DNA of 64,000 nucleotides from Comamonadaceae bacterium (GTDB lineage Bacteria > Pseudomonadota > Gammaproteobacteria > Burkholderiales > Burkholderiaceae_C): the NCBI GenBank assembly GCA_947443645.1, contig CANEXF010000004.1:175816-239815 (forward strand), read 5' to 3'. Both the position numbers and the translations under genes were made by a program. Under the pieces are notes generated by a model. That model was not told the DNA's origin. It saw nothing but the letters and a program-made list of their open reading frames with translations, and searched no databases. Below, piece by piece: positions 20,849 to 30,719 of this stretch. The number at the start of each line of letters is the position of its first letter. The first letter of the stretch is position 1.

Positions 20849-23800
20849 GTGACCCTTCACCTGACGACTTTTGTGGGCGAGCCTCGCGGCATCAATGCCC
20901 TGAGCGACTTTCGCATCCAGCAACTCCTTCCGCGCCTGCAGGCCATAGAAAGCAAAGTAGTGGGCGTCAGCGCCCGTTTCGTGCATCTGGTGGCGAGCGA
21001 AGCGCCACTGGCAGAAGCTGCAAAAACCCAGCTCGCCGCCTTGCTGAGCTATGGCGAGCCGGGTAAGGCCGAGGTCGAGGGCCGATCCCTGGATGCGGCG
21101 CTGTTCATCGTGTCGCCGCGTTTTGGCACTGTCTCGCCCTGGGCGTCCAAGGCCACCGACATTGCGCACAACTGCGGGCTGGCGGTCAAACGCATAGAGC
21201 GCGTCACCGAATACCGCCTCACGATCAAGTCTGGACTGCTGGGCAAGAGCACGCTGACGACCGGCCAGCGCGAGCAGCTGGCCGCCTTGCTGCACGATCG
21301 CATGACAGAAAGCGTGATGCCAGAGCTGGCGCAAGCCGCCGGACTTTTTGACGAGTTGCTGGGCGCAGCGCTGCAAACCATAGACGTTCTGGGCGGCGGC
21401 AAGGCCGCGCTTGAACGCGCCAATATCGAATTTGGCCTGGCGCTGGCCGCTGACGAGATTGACTATCTGGTGCAGGCGTTCACAGAAAACCCGCAGCTCA
21501 AGCGCAATCCGACCGATGTTGAGCTCATGATGTTTGCGCAGGCCAACAGCGAGCATTGCCGGCACAAGATCTTCAACGCCGACTTCACGATAGATGGCGA
21601 ACGCCAGGACAAGAGCCTGTTTGCCATGATTCGCAACACTGAAAAGCTCAACCCCCAGCACACGGTGGTGGCTTATTCAGACAATGCGTCTGTCATGGAG
21701 GGCTCCGAAGTCCAGCGTTTTTATGCCAAATCGACTGCTAACGACCAGGCGACGGGCGCAAGCAGCTATCAAAAATATAGTGCTACAGAAGCCGTTCTGA
21801 CGCATGTGCTGATGAAGGTCGAGACGCACAACCACCCGACCGCGATTTCTCCGTTTCCTGGCGCGTCCACCGGCGCGGGCGGCGAGATTCGAGATGAGGG
21901 CGCGACCGGCCGTGGCTCCAAACCGAAGGCGGGCCTGACAGGTTTCACGGTCTCCAGGCTGTTTGATGGCGATTACGGCAAACCAGAGCACATTGCCAGC
22001 CCGCTGCAAATCATGACCGAGGGACCGCTCGGTGGCGCGGCCTTCAATAATGAATTTGGCCGGCCCAATCTGACGGGGTACTTTCGTGAATACGAGCAGA
22101 CCGTAGGCGGTCAGCGCTGGGGTTACCACAAGCCCATCATGATCGCGGGCGGCGTCGGCACGATTGACGCCGGGCTCACGCAGAAGATCCTGTTTCCGGC
22201 TGGCACCTTGCTGATTCAGCTGGGCGGTCCTGGCATGCGCATAGGCATGGGCGGCAGCGCCGCCAGCTCCATGGCATCGGGCGCCAACGCAGCGCAACTC
22301 GACTTTGATTCGGTGCAGCGCGGCAACCCCGAGATCGAGCGGCGCGCCCAGGAAGTCATCAACCAATGCGCGCAACTGGGTCAGGCCAACCCGATTCTGG
22401 CGATCCACGATGTCGGCGCCGGCGGCCTGTCGAATGCCTTTCCCGAGCTGGTCAATGACGCGGGCCGTGGCGCACGCTTTGATTTGCGCGCCATCAAGCT
22501 CGAGGAAAGCGGCCTTTCTCCCAAGGAAATCTGGAGCAACGAGAGCCAGGAACGTTATGTCATGGCGATCGCCCCCGAGTCGCTGGCGCAATTCCAGGCC
22601 TTTTGCGAGCGCGAGCGCTGCCCGTTTGCCGTGATTGGTGTGGCGACTGAAGAGCGGCAACTGGTTCTATCGGATGCCGGCGTGCCCCTCACCCCAACCC
22701 TCTCCCCTGAGGGGCGAGGGAGCGATTCCGTTTTGCACCCTCTCCCCCTGGGAGAGGGCAGGGGTGAGGGCGTTTTCGCATCGGCCCCAGTTCATATGCC
22801 GATGAATGTGCTGCTGGGCAAACCACCCAAGATGCATCGCGACGTCAAGAGCGTTGCGCACACCATCACGCCGCTTGACCTGACGGGCATTGAGTTGCAA
22901 GCAAGTGCGATTGCCGTGCTGAGCCACCCGACGGTGGCATCCAAGCGTTTTCTGATTACCATTGGCGACCGCAGCGTGGGCGGCTTCACGCACCGCGACC
23001 AGATGGTCGGCCCGTGGCAGGTGCCTGTGGCCGATTGTGCGGTGACACTGGCCGATTACCAGGGTTTTTCTGGCGTGGCCATGAGCATGGGGGAGCGCAC
23101 GCCACTGGCGGTCGTCAATGCAGCGGCATCTGGGCGCATGGCCGTGGCCGAGGCCATCACCAATTTGCTGGCCGCACCGATAGAGCTGGCGCGCGTCAAG
23201 CTCTCGGCCAACTGGATGGCTGCTTGCGGTGAACCGGGCCAGGACGCCGCGCTCTATGAGACTGTCAAGGCTGTCGGCATGGAACTCTGCCCGGCCCTGG
23301 GCGTGTCGATTCCGGTGGGCAAAGACTCCTTGTCCATGCGCACCGTCTGGAGCGAAGACGGCAGCAGCAAGAAAGTCACCTCGCCGGTGTCGCTGATCGT
23401 CAGCGCCTTTGCTACGCTGAGCGATGTGCGCGGCACGCTGACGCCGCAACTCAATGCGCAGGAAGCCGACACCACCTTGATCCTGATCGACCTGGGCAAG
23501 GGCCAGTGCCGCATGGGCGGCTCAATACTGGCGCAAAGCCTGGCGCTGGAAGGCGGTGATGTCCCCGATCTGGACGACGCCAAGGACCTGGTGAACCTGG
23601 TCAAGGCGATCAACCAGCTGCGCGGCCAGGGCCAGCTGCTGGCCTACCACGACCGCAGCGACGGTGGCCTGTTTGCCACCGCCTGTGAAATGGCTTTTGC
23701 CGGCAACGTTGGCGTATCGCTCAATGTCGACATGCTGCTGGTTGAAGGCGATGGCATTTCCGACAGCCGCATGGACACTGGTGACAGTAAGAACTGGGCC

Positions 23801-25000
23801 AGCCAGGTCAGCGCACGCCGCGAAGAGCTCACGCTCAAGGCCTTGTTCAATGAAGAACTCGGCGTTGTGATTCAGGTACGTGACGAGGTGCGCAACGAAG
23901 TCATGCAGACACTGCGTGAGCATGGGCTGTCAAAATTCAGCCACTTTGTCGGAAAGACCCGACCGCAACATGCCGCGCTCACGGTGGGCAAGGGCGAGGT
24001 CCAGGTCTGGCGCGATGCCAAGGCGGTCTTCAAGGCTCCGCTGCAGGACTTGCACCAGGTCTGGGATTCGGTGAGCTGGAAGATTTGCCAGCAGCGCGAC
24101 AACCCTGCCGGCGCGGATGCCGAACATGCGGCAGTGGGTGACCCCACCAATCCCGGCTTGCACGTCTTTCTCCCTCTCCGGCCGGGAGAGGGCAGGGCTG
24201 AGGGTTCCCCATATTTGAATTTATCAAAACCCAAGGTAGCTATCCTGCGCGAGCAGGGCGTCAACTCGCATGTGGAGATGGCTTACGCTTTCACACAGGC
24301 CGGCTTTGATGCCTGCGACGTGCACATGACAGACTTGCAAAGCGGGCGAGCCCAATTGGCGGACTTCAAGGGCGTCGTTGCCTGCGGCGGGTTCAGCTAT
24401 GGCGACACCTTGGGTGCAGGCATTGGCTGGGCCAGGTCCATCACCTTCAACCCGCTGTTGGCGACGCAGTTCAAGGCCTTTTTTGCGCGCCAGGATACCT
24501 TTGGTCTGGGCGTGTGCAACGGTTGCCAGATGTTTGCCGAACTGGCCGAGATCATTCCAGGGGCTGATGCCTGGCCGCGCTTTACCACCAACAAGAGCGA
24601 GCGCTTTGAGGCGCGTTTTAGCCAGGTCGAAGTGCTCGACTCGCCCAGCCTGTTCTTTGCGGGCATGGCCGGCAGCCGCTTGCCGATTGCCGTGGCGCAC
24701 GGCGAGGGTTTCGCCAACTTTGACCCCTTGCTGGGTGGGCGAGGCCATGCCGCGCAGACGATTGCGGCGATGCGCTTTACAGACAACCACGGTCATCCCG
24801 CACAGGGCTATCCGGCCAATCCCAACGGCAGTCCAGACGGGCTGACGGCCGTGACCACAGCGGATGGCCGCTTCACGGCCATGATGCCGCACCCGGAGCG
24901 GGTGTTTCGCAACATCCAGATGAGCTGGAGTCCACTGGACAGCAGTGCGCACAGCCCGTGGATGCAGCTTTGGCAAAACGCACGCAAGTGGGTTGGCTAA
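20849..25000 (+). CDS. purL: Phosphoribosylformylglycinamidine synthase (large, PurL/PurQ-fused type)
   Basis: FGAM synthase, step four of purine synthesis. The single 1383-residue chain has the N-terminal PurS-like region, two AIR-synthase-type domains ([19 protein letters not shown], then [13 protein letters not shown]; runs shown in part) and a C-terminal glutaminase domain ([14 protein letters not shown], the nucleophile Cys in [10 protein letters not shown] and the C-terminal His-Glu in MPHPERVFR). It begins with GTG. It is longer than the ~1300-1340 residues usual in the family because three repeat-derived segments are inserted in frame, at about residues 303-313, 613-641 and 1108-1120. 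All catalytic motifs are intact, so the gene should be functional. Confidence 0.97.
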   Translation: MTLHLTTFVGEPRGINALSDFRIQQLLPRLQAIESKVVGVSARFVHLVASEAPLAEAAKTQLAALLSYGEPGKAEVEGRSLDAALFIVSPRFGTVSPWASKATDIAHNCGLAVKRIERVTEYRLTIKSGLLGKSTLTTGQREQLAALLHDRMTESVMPELAQAAGLFDELLGAALQTIDVLGGGKAALERANIEFGLALAADEIDYLVQAFTENPQLKRNPTDVELMMFAQANSEHCRHKIFNADFTIDGERQDKSLFAMIRNTEKLNPQHTVVAYSDNASVMEGSEVQRFYAKSTANDQATGASSYQKYSATEAVLTHVLMKVETHNHPTAISPFPGASTGAGGEIRDEGATGRGSKPKAGLTGFTVSRLFDGDYGKPEHIASPLQIMTEGPLGGAAFNNEFGRPNLTGYFREYEQTVGGQRWGYHKPIMIAGGVGTIDAGLTQKILFPAGTLLIQLGGPGMRIGMGGSAASSMASGANAAQLDFDSVQRGNPEIERRAQEVINQCAQLGQANPILAIHDVGAGGLSNAFPELVNDAGRGARFDLRAIKLEESGLSPKEIWSNESQERYVMAIAPESLAQFQAFCERERCPFAVIGVATEERQLVLSDAGVPLTPTLSPEGRGSDSVLHPLPLGEGRGEGVFASAPVHMPMNVLLGKPPKMHRDVKSVAHTITPLDLTGIELQASAIAVLSHPTVASKRFLITIGDRSVGGFTHRDQMVGPWQVPVADCAVTLADYQGFSGVAMSMGERTPLAVVNAAASGRMAVAEAITNLLAAPIELARVKLSANWMAACGEPGQDAALYETVKAVGMELCPALGVSIPVGKDSLSMRTVWSEDGSSKKVTSPVSLIVSAFATLSDVRGTLTPQLNAQEADTTLILIDLGKGQCRMGGSILAQSLALEGGDVPDLDDAKDLVNLVKAINQLRGQGQLLAYHDRSDGGLFATACEMAFAGNVGVSLNVDMLLVEGDGISDSRMDTGDSKNWASQVSARREELTLKALFNEELGVVIQVRDEVRNEVMQTLREHGLSKFSHFVGKTRPQHAALTVGKGEVQVWRDAKAVFKAPLQDLHQVWDSVSWKICQQRDNPAGADAEHAAVGDPTNPGLHVFLPLRPGEGRAEGSPYLNLSKPKVAILREQGVNSHVEMAYAFTQAGFDACDVHMTDLQSGRAQLADFKGVVACGGFSYGDTLGAGIGWARSITFNPLLATQFKAFFARQDTFGLGVCNGCQMFAELAEIIPGADAWPRFTTNKSERFEARFSQVEVLDSPSLFFAGMAGSRLPIAVAHGEGFANFDPLLGGRGHAAQTIAAMRFTDNHGHPAQGYPANPNGSPDGLTAVTTADGRFTAMMPHPERVFRNIQMSWSPLDSSAHSPWMQLWQNARKWVG
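21757..21786. repeat. Dispersed 'gcgcaagcagctat' repeat, in-frame copy 1 in purL
   Basis: Starts gcgcaagcagctatcaaaa and is followed by an imperfect inverted half (atagtgc). It matches copies at 41169-41196, 43359-43392 and 58012-58040 and, more weakly, 54190-54212. It is translated as [10 protein letters not shown] between the VMEGSEV and [10 protein letters not shown] segments of PurL, where homologues have fewer residues. Confidence 0.7.
22686..22771. repeat. 86-bp inverted-repeat element, in-frame copy in purL
   Basis: Ends are near-perfect inverted repeats: cctcaccccaaccctctccc on the left and gggagagggcaggggtgagg on the right (18 of 20 pair). This is the well-known MITE/REP-like '[11 protein letters not shown]...[10 protein letters not shown]' element found in many proteobacteria, here translated as part of PurL (about residues 613-641). 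The coding frame runs through it without a stop. Confidence 0.85.
24172..24204. repeat. Short inverted-repeat element, in-frame copy in purL linker
   Basis: ccctctcc (24172-24179) pairs with ggagaggg (24185-24192) and is followed by cagggctgaggg. It resembles one end of the 86-bp element at 22686. Translated as [13 protein letters not shown], it sits in the linker just before the glutaminase domain (PKVAILREQ). Confidence 0.75.
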
Positions 25001-25023
25001 GCGCGCGGCGACTCAAGCGGTCA

Positions 25024-25827
25024 TCAAGGCGCGGGCGGAGCCACCGCCGCGCCTTCGATCTGGTGGCGTTGCAGCGCCTTGGCGACAAAGCCCGAGACTT
25101 TCATCTCCTCGATGAAAGTGTGCATATAAGGCAGCGCCGCCTCGCGCCCTTTGGGCAGACCCATGGCTTGCTGAATCACCATGAAACGCCCGTCCAGCAG
25201 GCGCAGACCCGGCAGGCGCTGGGCATCTGCTTGCAGCTGCTGCTTGACGCCGGCCGCGACTTCCATGTTCTGCGCGAGAAACACATCTGTGACCGTCGGT
25301 GAGGTCGGTGCCTTGACCAGCGTTGCGGCCTTGAGCGCTCGCGTCAGGTAGAGATCGTAGGCGCTGCCGTTGCCAACCACCACGCGGTTGCCGGCACGGT
25401 CCACATCCTCGTTGCGCTGGATAGGCGAATCCTGCTTGACCAGATAAGCCCCTTCAATGATCACGTAGGGCGGCGTCTGCAGCATGTCATTGGCACGCAC
25501 CGGGTCCAGCGCAACAAAGGCGATGTCGACCTCTGCGTTCTTCACCGCTTGCACCACCTTGCCTGCCGAGTCAAATGGATGCAGCACGACGGGCACGCCC
25601 AGGCGCCGGCCCAGTTCACGCGCCAAGTCGACAGAAACGCCACGCGGTGCCCCACTGGCGGCATCCCTGATGGCCAATATGGGGTTGCCAAAATTGATGG
25701 CTGCGCGCAGGCTTCCCGTGGGTGCCAGCACAGCTACCGGCGCACGCGGCGACGTTGCGCAGGCGGCCAGCACACCTAGCAGACAGCTCAGGCCGAGGCC
25801 GCTGGCCACGCGTTGCCAAAGCACCAT
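25024..25827 (-). CDS. Extracellular solute-binding lipoprotein, family 3 (polar amino acid type)
   Basis: A 267-residue periplasmic binding protein with a lipoprotein signal (GLSCLLGVLAAC, lipobox LAAC). The mature part matches SBP family 3: NPILAIRDAASGAPRGVSVD, LARELGRRLGVPVVLHPF and EVDIAFVALDPVRA. No permease or ATPase gene adjoins it. Its start overlaps the stop of the upstream MBL-fold gene by one base (TGATG), so the two are coupled. The ligand is unknown; family members bind polar amino acids or similar small compounds. Confidence 0.87.
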   Translation of the reverse strand: MVLWQRVASGLGLSCLLGVLAACATSPRAPVAVLAPTGSLRAAINFGNPILAIRDAASGAPRGVSVDLARELGRRLGVPVVLHPFDSAGKVVQAVKNAEVDIAFVALDPVRANDMLQTPPYVIIEGAYLVKQDSPIQRNEDVDRAGNRVVVGNGSAYDLYLTRALKAATLVKAPTSPTVTDVFLAQNMEVAAGVKQQLQADAQRLPGLRLLDGRFMVIQQAMGLPKGREAALPYMHTFIEEMKVSGFVAKALQRHQIEGAAVAPPAP

Positions 25828-26666
25828 CAGAAGTCGACCTTCTGGCCTGGTTCGACCACCAGCATGCGTGGCGTTCCAGGTGCGTTACCCAATGCGGCAT
25901 TGAATTCTGCCGGAGTGCCGCGCAGTTGCGGCGTGGTGCCGTAGTGGATGGGCAGCGCGAACTTGGGCCGTATCATGTCGCGCACCGCCATGGCGGCGTC
26001 GACCGGGTTCATCACAAAGTGCCCGCCAATCGGGATCATCACCAGGTCGGGACGGTACATGTCACCGATCAAGCGCATGTCGCCAAACACGCCGGTATCG
26101 CCCATGTGCCAGATCTTGAAGCCGTTTTCCATCTCCAGAATAAAGCCGACCGGCTCGCCGCCCACATGAACCTCTTCCTTGTTGGTGACGGGGTTCTTCC
26201 AGCCCAGTTCGGACGAGTGCTCTGCATGCACGGCGGTGATCTTCACGCCGTTGGGGCCGAAGGGCGTGATGGTCCCGCCCTTGCCAAAGCGTTGCGACAG
26301 CTCGGGCGGCAGTATGCCCAGCGCGATGATGCTCTGGTTCAGGCCGGCCGGTCCATAGACCGGCACGTTGTGCATCTTGGCCAGCGCCGGCGCGTCGGCA
26401 AAGTGGTCAAAGTGCGCGTGCGTGACCAGGATCAGGTCCACCTTGCCCAGAGATTCCAGGGCTTTGAAGCCCGCTGGCGTTTTGGGGTTCGACGTCAACC
26501 AGGGGTCGATGACAATGACCTTGCCGGTTGGTGTGGTGATGCGCATGGCGGCCTGACCCAGCCAGAGCACCTCGGTCTTGCCATTCTGGGCAAAAGCCGT
26601 GGCGCTGCACAGTATCAGCAAGGCCAGCGCAGAGCGCAGCATGGCGGCGATAAAGCGGTTTGACAT
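25827..26666 (-). CDS. Exported metallo-beta-lactamase-fold metal-dependent hydrolase (UPF0173-like)
   Basis: A 279-residue MBL-fold protein with an N-terminal signal peptide (AMLRSALALLILCSATAFAQ) from the ATG at 26666. The metal motif HAHFDH is intact, with further ligands in VHAEHSSELG, HMGDTGVFGD and PIHYGTTP. The arrangement matches the UPF0173/L-ascorbate-lactonase-like group of metal-dependent hydrolases. The substrate is unknown. Export is unusual for a group that is often cytosolic. It is cotranscribed with the downstream binding lipoprotein. Confidence 0.85.
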   Translation of the reverse strand: MSNRFIAAMLRSALALLILCSATAFAQNGKTEVLWLGQAAMRITTPTGKVIVIDPWLTSNPKTPAGFKALESLGKVDLILVTHAHFDHFADAPALAKMHNVPVYGPAGLNQSIIALGILPPELSQRFGKGGTITPFGPNGVKITAVHAEHSSELGWKNPVTNKEEVHVGGEPVGFILEMENGFKIWHMGDTGVFGDMRLIGDMYRPDLVMIPIGGHFVMNPVDAAMAVRDMIRPKFALPIHYGTTPQLRGTPAEFNAALGNAPGTPRMLVVEPGQKVDF

Positions 26667-26753
26667 GTGTTTCCCCTCAAGGTGGTGGGTAAACCAGATA
26701 TTGGAACGACAGTGGTCCAGTGCGTCAACCGGGAACACGCGAGGTAGAAACGA

Positions 26754-26779
26754 AAAAGCGCGGCCTTGGCCGCGCTTTT
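26754..26779. terminator. Bidirectional rho-independent terminator
   Basis: Perfect 12-bp stem: aaaagcgcggcc pairs with ggccgcgctttt around a tt loop. The A-tract on one side and T-tract on the other make it functional on either strand. It lies just downstream of the PpiC gene (minus strand) and upstream of the MBL-fold gene, so it should end ppiC transcription. Confidence 0.9.
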
Positions 26780-26800
26780 GAACAAATACCGTCGCTTAGC

Positions 26801-27586
26801 TTATTCGACTTTGGCTTTTTCCCGCAAGCCTTGCTGAAATGCGGCCAGCCGCTGTTGTTCGAGCTGCTGCGTGATTTGTGGCTTGAGTTCTTCAAAGCCG
26901 GGCAACTGGGCTGAACGGATATCGTCGACACGGATCACGTGGTAGCCAAACTGGGTCTTGACTGGCGTGTCGGTCAGCTGACCTTTGTTCAGCTTGAGCA
27001 GGGCTTCGCTGAACTCGGGTACGTAGCTGCTGGGGTTGGCCCAATCAAGATCGCCACCATTGGCGCCAGAACCGGTGTCCTTGGACTGCTTTTTGGCGAT
27101 ATCTTCAAACTTGCCGCCTTTTTTCAGGCTGGCGATGATGGCCTTGGCGTCTTGCTCTTTTTCAACCAGGATGTGGCGCGCCTTGTATTCCTTGCCGCCA
27201 TTGGCTGCTGCGAACTTGTCATATTCGCCCTTGAGCTCGGCGTCCGTGACCGGGTTCTTCTTCTGGTAGTCGGAGAACAGCGCGCGTATCAAAATGGTCT
27301 GGCGCGCCAGTTCCATTTGCACTTTGAAATCTTCGCTGGCCGACAGGCCCTGCTTTTCAGCTTCTTGCATGAAAATTTCGCGGGCAATGACTTCCTCGCG
27401 CAACTGCGCCTGCATCTCAGGCGTCACAGGTCGGCCGGACTTGGCCACTTGCTGCGCCAGCGAATCAAGACGGGTCTTGGGTACGGCCTTGCCGTTGACG
27501 ATGGCGATGTTCTGGGCCAGTGCGCCTTGGGCGCCAAACGCCATCAGACCAGCCATGGCGGTTGCCCATACGAGTTGTTTCTTCAT
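26801..27586 (-). CDS. Periplasmic PpiC-type (parvulin) peptidyl-prolyl isomerase
   Basis: A 261-residue folding factor with a signal peptide (WATAMAGLMAFGAQGALAQ), a SurA-like N-terminal helical region (NGKAVPKTRLDSLAQQV) and one parvulin domain (KARHILVEKEQDAKAIIASL, GGDLDWANPSSYVPEFSEAL, TQFGYHVIRVDD). The C-terminal tail is charged and ends KAKVE. Such proteins assist outer-membrane and secreted proteins. The gene is followed by a strong terminator. Confidence 0.93.
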   Translation of the reverse strand: MKKQLVWATAMAGLMAFGAQGALAQNIAIVNGKAVPKTRLDSLAQQVAKSGRPVTPEMQAQLREEVIAREIFMQEAEKQGLSASEDFKVQMELARQTILIRALFSDYQKKNPVTDAELKGEYDKFAAANGGKEYKARHILVEKEQDAKAIIASLKKGGKFEDIAKKQSKDTGSGANGGDLDWANPSSYVPEFSEALLKLNKGQLTDTPVKTQFGYHVIRVDDIRSAQLPGFEELKPQITQQLEQQRLAAFQQGLREKAKVE

Positions 27587-27608
27587 AAGTGTCCTGTTGA
27601 GATGAAAT

Positions 27609-27893
27609 TTATGTGGGCGTTTCGAGGATTTCTATGGCCAACGCGTGCAAGCCCTGATCTATGAAATTTTGCAGTGCATCATACACAAGTCGGTGGCGCG
27701 CCACGCGGCTCTTGCCGGCAAACGCTGGGCTCGCAATGCGTATGCGAAAGTGCGTTCCCCAGCCCTGGGCATTGGCGCCCACATGGCCGGCATGCGCTGC
27801 GCTTTCGTCAAGCACCTCGAGTTGGCTCGGTTGCAGCCTGGCCATGAGCACTTGCTCAAGCGCGGCTTGCGTGACGGGCAGGATGTCGCTCAT
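27609..27893 (-). CDS. BolA-family protein
   Basis: A 94-residue BolA-like protein: LMARLQPSQLEVLDESAAHAGH and FRIRIASPAFAGKSRVARHR, with the conserved HR near the end of the central helix-turn-helix-like core. BolA proteins work with monothiol glutaredoxins in iron-sulfur and stress physiology. Its start overlaps the yciB stop by four bases, and ppiC follows, so yciB-bolA-ppiC form an operon, a common betaproteobacterial order. Confidence 0.92.
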   Translation of the reverse strand: MSDILPVTQAALEQVLMARLQPSQLEVLDESAAHAGHVGANAQGWGTHFRIRIASPAFAGKSRVARHRLVYDALQNFIDQGLHALAIEILETPT

Positions 27894-28516
27894 GGGGCAG
27901 CGTCCGGTTTGGCGTACTTGTTGAGGTAGACCGCTTGCAGCAGGACAAACACCAGCATCAGGCCCATACCGCCAAAGAGCTTGAAGTTGACCCAGGTGCT
28001 GGTGGGGAAATTAAAGGCCACCCAGAGATTGAGTACGCCCATCAGCGCAAAAAAGGTCACCCAACTGAAATTGACGACGCGCCACACCGGGTCGGGCAGG
28101 GTCATTTGCGCGCCCATCAAGGACTTGATGCCATTCTTTTTGAGCACCAGCTCGCCAAACAGCAGCGCGCCACCCATCACCCAGTACAGCACGGTTGGCT
28201 TCCACTTGATAAAGCTCTCGCTGTGAAAGTAAATCGTGGCCCCGCCCAGTACCGTAACCAGCCCGAGGCTGACCCACAGCATGGTGTCTATCTTCTTGCC
28301 ACGCGCCTTGAGCCAGAGAATTTGCGCCATGGTCGCCACAATCACGACCACCGTGGCCAGCAGCACGGGCGCCTCGACAAGCCCGACCGAGCCGCCCGCA
28401 ACCATGAAGCCCAGCCAGTCGGTCGCCATGCCGGCAGCCCAATCCTTGTGGCCTTCGGCGTACTTGAACATGCCGAAGAAAAGGGCAATGGGCAAAAAGT
28501 CAAATAAAATTTTCAT
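27890..28516 (-). CDS. yciB: Inner-membrane-spanning protein YciB (septation protein A)
   Basis: A 208-residue protein with about five hydrophobic segments: KILFDFLPIALFFGMFKYAE, VLLATVVVIVATMAQILWLK, LWVSLGLVTVLGGATIYF, TVLYWVMGGALLFGELVLKK and FKLFGGMGLMLVFVLLQAVY. The start MKILFDFLPIALFF is the family signature, so the ATG at 28516 is chosen over a frame opening seven codons earlier. It is linked to cell-envelope synthesis and septation in enterics. First gene of the yciB-bolA-ppiC unit. Confidence 0.93.
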   Translation of the reverse strand: MKILFDFLPIALFFGMFKYAEGHKDWAAGMATDWLGFMVAGGSVGLVEAPVLLATVVVIVATMAQILWLKARGKKIDTMLWVSLGLVTVLGGATIYFHSESFIKWKPTVLYWVMGGALLFGELVLKKNGIKSLMGAQMTLPDPVWRVVNFSWVTFFALMGVLNLWVAFNFPTSTWVNFKLFGGMGLMLVFVLLQAVYLNKYAKPDAAP

Positions 28517-28582
28517 AGACTGATTATCGCGGGACATGCCCGGAAGAAAATTGAGCAGGTCGTGGTGTCCGCTTTTTCAAGC

Positions 28583-28640
28583 AGGGGCCGCGGAACCGGC
28601 TTCGCCGGGCCGCAGGCGCAGCAGCCCCCTCGGGGGGCAG
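28583..28640. repeat. Dispersed GC-rich repeat, intergenic copy between msrB and yciB
   Basis: These 58 bp match the reverse complement of 42624-42681 with one mismatch. It includes the core gccccctcggggggc. Weaker similarity continues to about 28673, right up to the msrB stop codon. It lies between two genes transcribed on the same strand. Confidence 0.88.
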
Positions 28641-28670
28641 GGAGCGACACACCGTGCGCGACCGTGGGGG

Positions 28671-29081
28671 TCATTTCTTCTGGAAATCGAGTGAGGCGGA
28701 GTTCATGCAGTAGCGCAGACCGGTATCGGTCGGACCGTCGGGAAACACATGACCGAGGTGGGCCCCGCAGCTGGCGCACACGGTTTCGGTGCGGACCATG
28801 CCGTGCTGGCGGTCCACGATTTCCTCGATGGCGCCAGGCACTGCTTCTTCAGAAAAGCTGGGCCAGCCGCAACCCGCGTCAAACTTGCTGGACGAATCAA
28901 AAAGCTTTGCGCCGCAGCAAATGCAGTGGTAGCTGCCATCGGCCCAGACGGTTTCGTATTTGCCCGTGTAGGGCCGCTCGGTAGCGGCGTGGCGAGTGAC
29001 CTCGAAAGCGAGCGCTTCAGCGCCTTTTTCGGCCAGCAAGGCCTTCCACTCGGCGTCGGTTTTTTCAATTTTTGTGCTCAT
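28671..29081 (-). CDS. msrB: Peptide methionine-R-sulfoxide reductase MsrB
   Basis: Repairs methionine-R-sulfoxide in proteins. The 136-residue enzyme has the two CxxC zinc sites (CICC and CASC) and the catalytic motif [11 protein letters not shown] near the C terminus, with [10 protein letters not shown] and [11 protein letters not shown] between. No signal peptide, so cytosolic. It follows selO after 30 bp on the same strand. The two may form an operon, which is fitting since SelO is linked to redox homeostasis. Confidence 0.96.
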   Translation of the reverse strand: MSTKIEKTDAEWKALLAEKGAEALAFEVTRHAATERPYTGKYETVWADGSYHCICCGAKLFDSSSKFDAGCGWPSFSEEAVPGAIEEIVDRQHGMVRTETVCASCGAHLGHVFPDGPTDTGLRYCMNSASLDFQKK

Positions 29082-29111
29082 CGCTATGAATCCTTGGGGG
29101 TGGGGAAGTGG

Positions 29112-30584
29112 TCAGGAACTGCAGCTGATTTCTATGCCTGCAGCCCATTCAGGAGGAAAATCAGCAAAGCTGTCGTGGCCGGGATGTTCGTCAAATGGGG
29201 TCTGCAGCAGATGCAGCAAAGTGTCGACCCCGGAAAAGTCCTTTAGTTTCGCCCCTCGTATGGCCTGCTCGCCCAAATGGTTTCTAAGCACGAACTTTGG
29301 GTTGTTTTTAAGCATCAAATCGGCCCTCAGCGCACTATCCACGTGCGTAAGCCGCTCTGAATACTGTAGCGCCCAGGCATTGAAGGATTCGCCGTCAAAA
29401 AACAGCTCGCGCAGCGGCTCTTGACCGCGTTGCGGCGTCATGCCGCACAGGCGGCGCCAGAATATCGTGTAGTCGACGCGGTTGGCTGCCAGCAGTTTGA
29501 AGGTGTTGTCTACCAGGGCGCTGTCGTCGGCCTGCATGTCCGGCAGGCCCAGCTTGGCGCGCATGCGTGCTTCGAGCGCCTTGGGAAACACGGTTTTGTA
29601 GGATTCCAGCGCCGCCAGCGCCTGGTCCTGGTCGTCCATCAGCGGCAGCAAGGCCTGGCCCAGGCAAAACAGGTTCCAGTAGGCCATATTCGGTTGCCTG
29701 TTGTAGGCATAGCGGCCCTGGTTGTCGGAGTGGTTGCAGACATGGCCGGGCTCAAACGCATCCATGAACTGGAACGGGCCATAGTCAATCGTCAAGCCCA
29801 GAATGCTCATGTTGTCGGTGTTCATCACGCCGTGGCAAAAGCCAACAGCCTGCCAGGCAGCCATCAGATGCGCGGTGCGCTCGCTGACAGCTTCAAGCAG
29901 GGCGGCATAAGGCTGCGCCGCATCGCGGCAAGCGGGGTAGAACTTGTCTATGACGTAATCGGCCAGGGTTTTGAGCTGCTCGTGCTGGTCGGTGTAGCTG
30001 AAATGCTCGAAGTGGCCAAAGCGGATAAAGCTGGGCGCGGTGCGTGTAACGACCGCTGCGGTTTCTATTTCTTCGCGTCGCACTTTGGCGTCTGAACCGG
30101 TCACGCACAAGGCCCGCGTGGTGGGAATACCCAGGGCGTGCATGGCTTCGGAGCACAGGTATTCACGAATCGAGCTGCGCAGCACGGCGCGCCCGTCACC
30201 CATGCGCGAATAGGGCGTGCGACCCGCGCCCTTGAGCTGCAGCTCCACACCGCCGGTGTCCGTGGCTAGTTCGCCAAGCAGGATGGCGCGGCCGTCACCA
30301 AGCTGTCCGGCCCACTGGCCAAACTGGTGGCCGCTGTAAACGCTGGCCAGCGGTTCGGCACCCGCAGGGGTCTGGTTGCCAGTGAAACTCTCAAGCGCGG
30401 CCTGCGACTCAAACCAGGCCGGCTCCAGACCCAGCTCGCGCGCCACGGCCTGGTTGCGGCTAATCCAGTAGGGCGCGGGCAGGGCTTGTGGCTCAAGCCG
30501 GGTGAAAAAGCGCTCGCCCAGTTGCGTAAAATTATTTTGCCAGGGCAGGCGGGTGTGGACATCTTGGTAGATTGCAGCGGTCAT
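29112..30584 (-). CDS. selO: SelO/YdiU protein adenylyltransferase
   Basis: SelO is a pseudokinase-fold enzyme that AMPylates proteins using inverted ATP. About 490 residues. Family motifs: [53 protein letters not shown] and [20 protein letters not shown]. The usual bacterial form lacks selenocysteine, as here. Two ATGs lie two codons apart (30590 and 30584); the second gives MTAAIYQD and is used here, but the choice is uncertain. Upstream of msrB on the same strand. Confidence 0.94.
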   Translation of the reverse strand: MTAAIYQDVHTRLPWQNNFTQLGERFFTRLEPQALPAPYWISRNQAVARELGLEPAWFESQAALESFTGNQTPAGAEPLASVYSGHQFGQWAGQLGDGRAILLGELATDTGGVELQLKGAGRTPYSRMGDGRAVLRSSIREYLCSEAMHALGIPTTRALCVTGSDAKVRREEIETAAVVTRTAPSFIRFGHFEHFSYTDQHEQLKTLADYVIDKFYPACRDAAQPYAALLEAVSERTAHLMAAWQAVGFCHGVMNTDNMSILGLTIDYGPFQFMDAFEPGHVCNHSDNQGRYAYNRQPNMAYWNLFCLGQALLPLMDDQDQALAALESYKTVFPKALEARMRAKLGLPDMQADDSALVDNTFKLLAANRVDYTIFWRRLCGMTPQRGQEPLRELFFDGESFNAWALQYSERLTHVDSALRADLMLKNNPKFVLRNHLGEQAIRGAKLKDFSGVDTLLHLLQTPFDEHPGHDSFADFPPEWAAGIEISCSS

Positions 30585-30719
30585 GCGCAAATTGTCCCCT
30601 ACCTGACTTGAACCCGTGAATTCACGGGCAATCCCGAATGACTCAGGCTGCTGCCTGCGGCATCATCAATGCATGGGCAGACATTTGTCCGCCCGCAGCC
30701 AACAAACGGAGAACTATCG

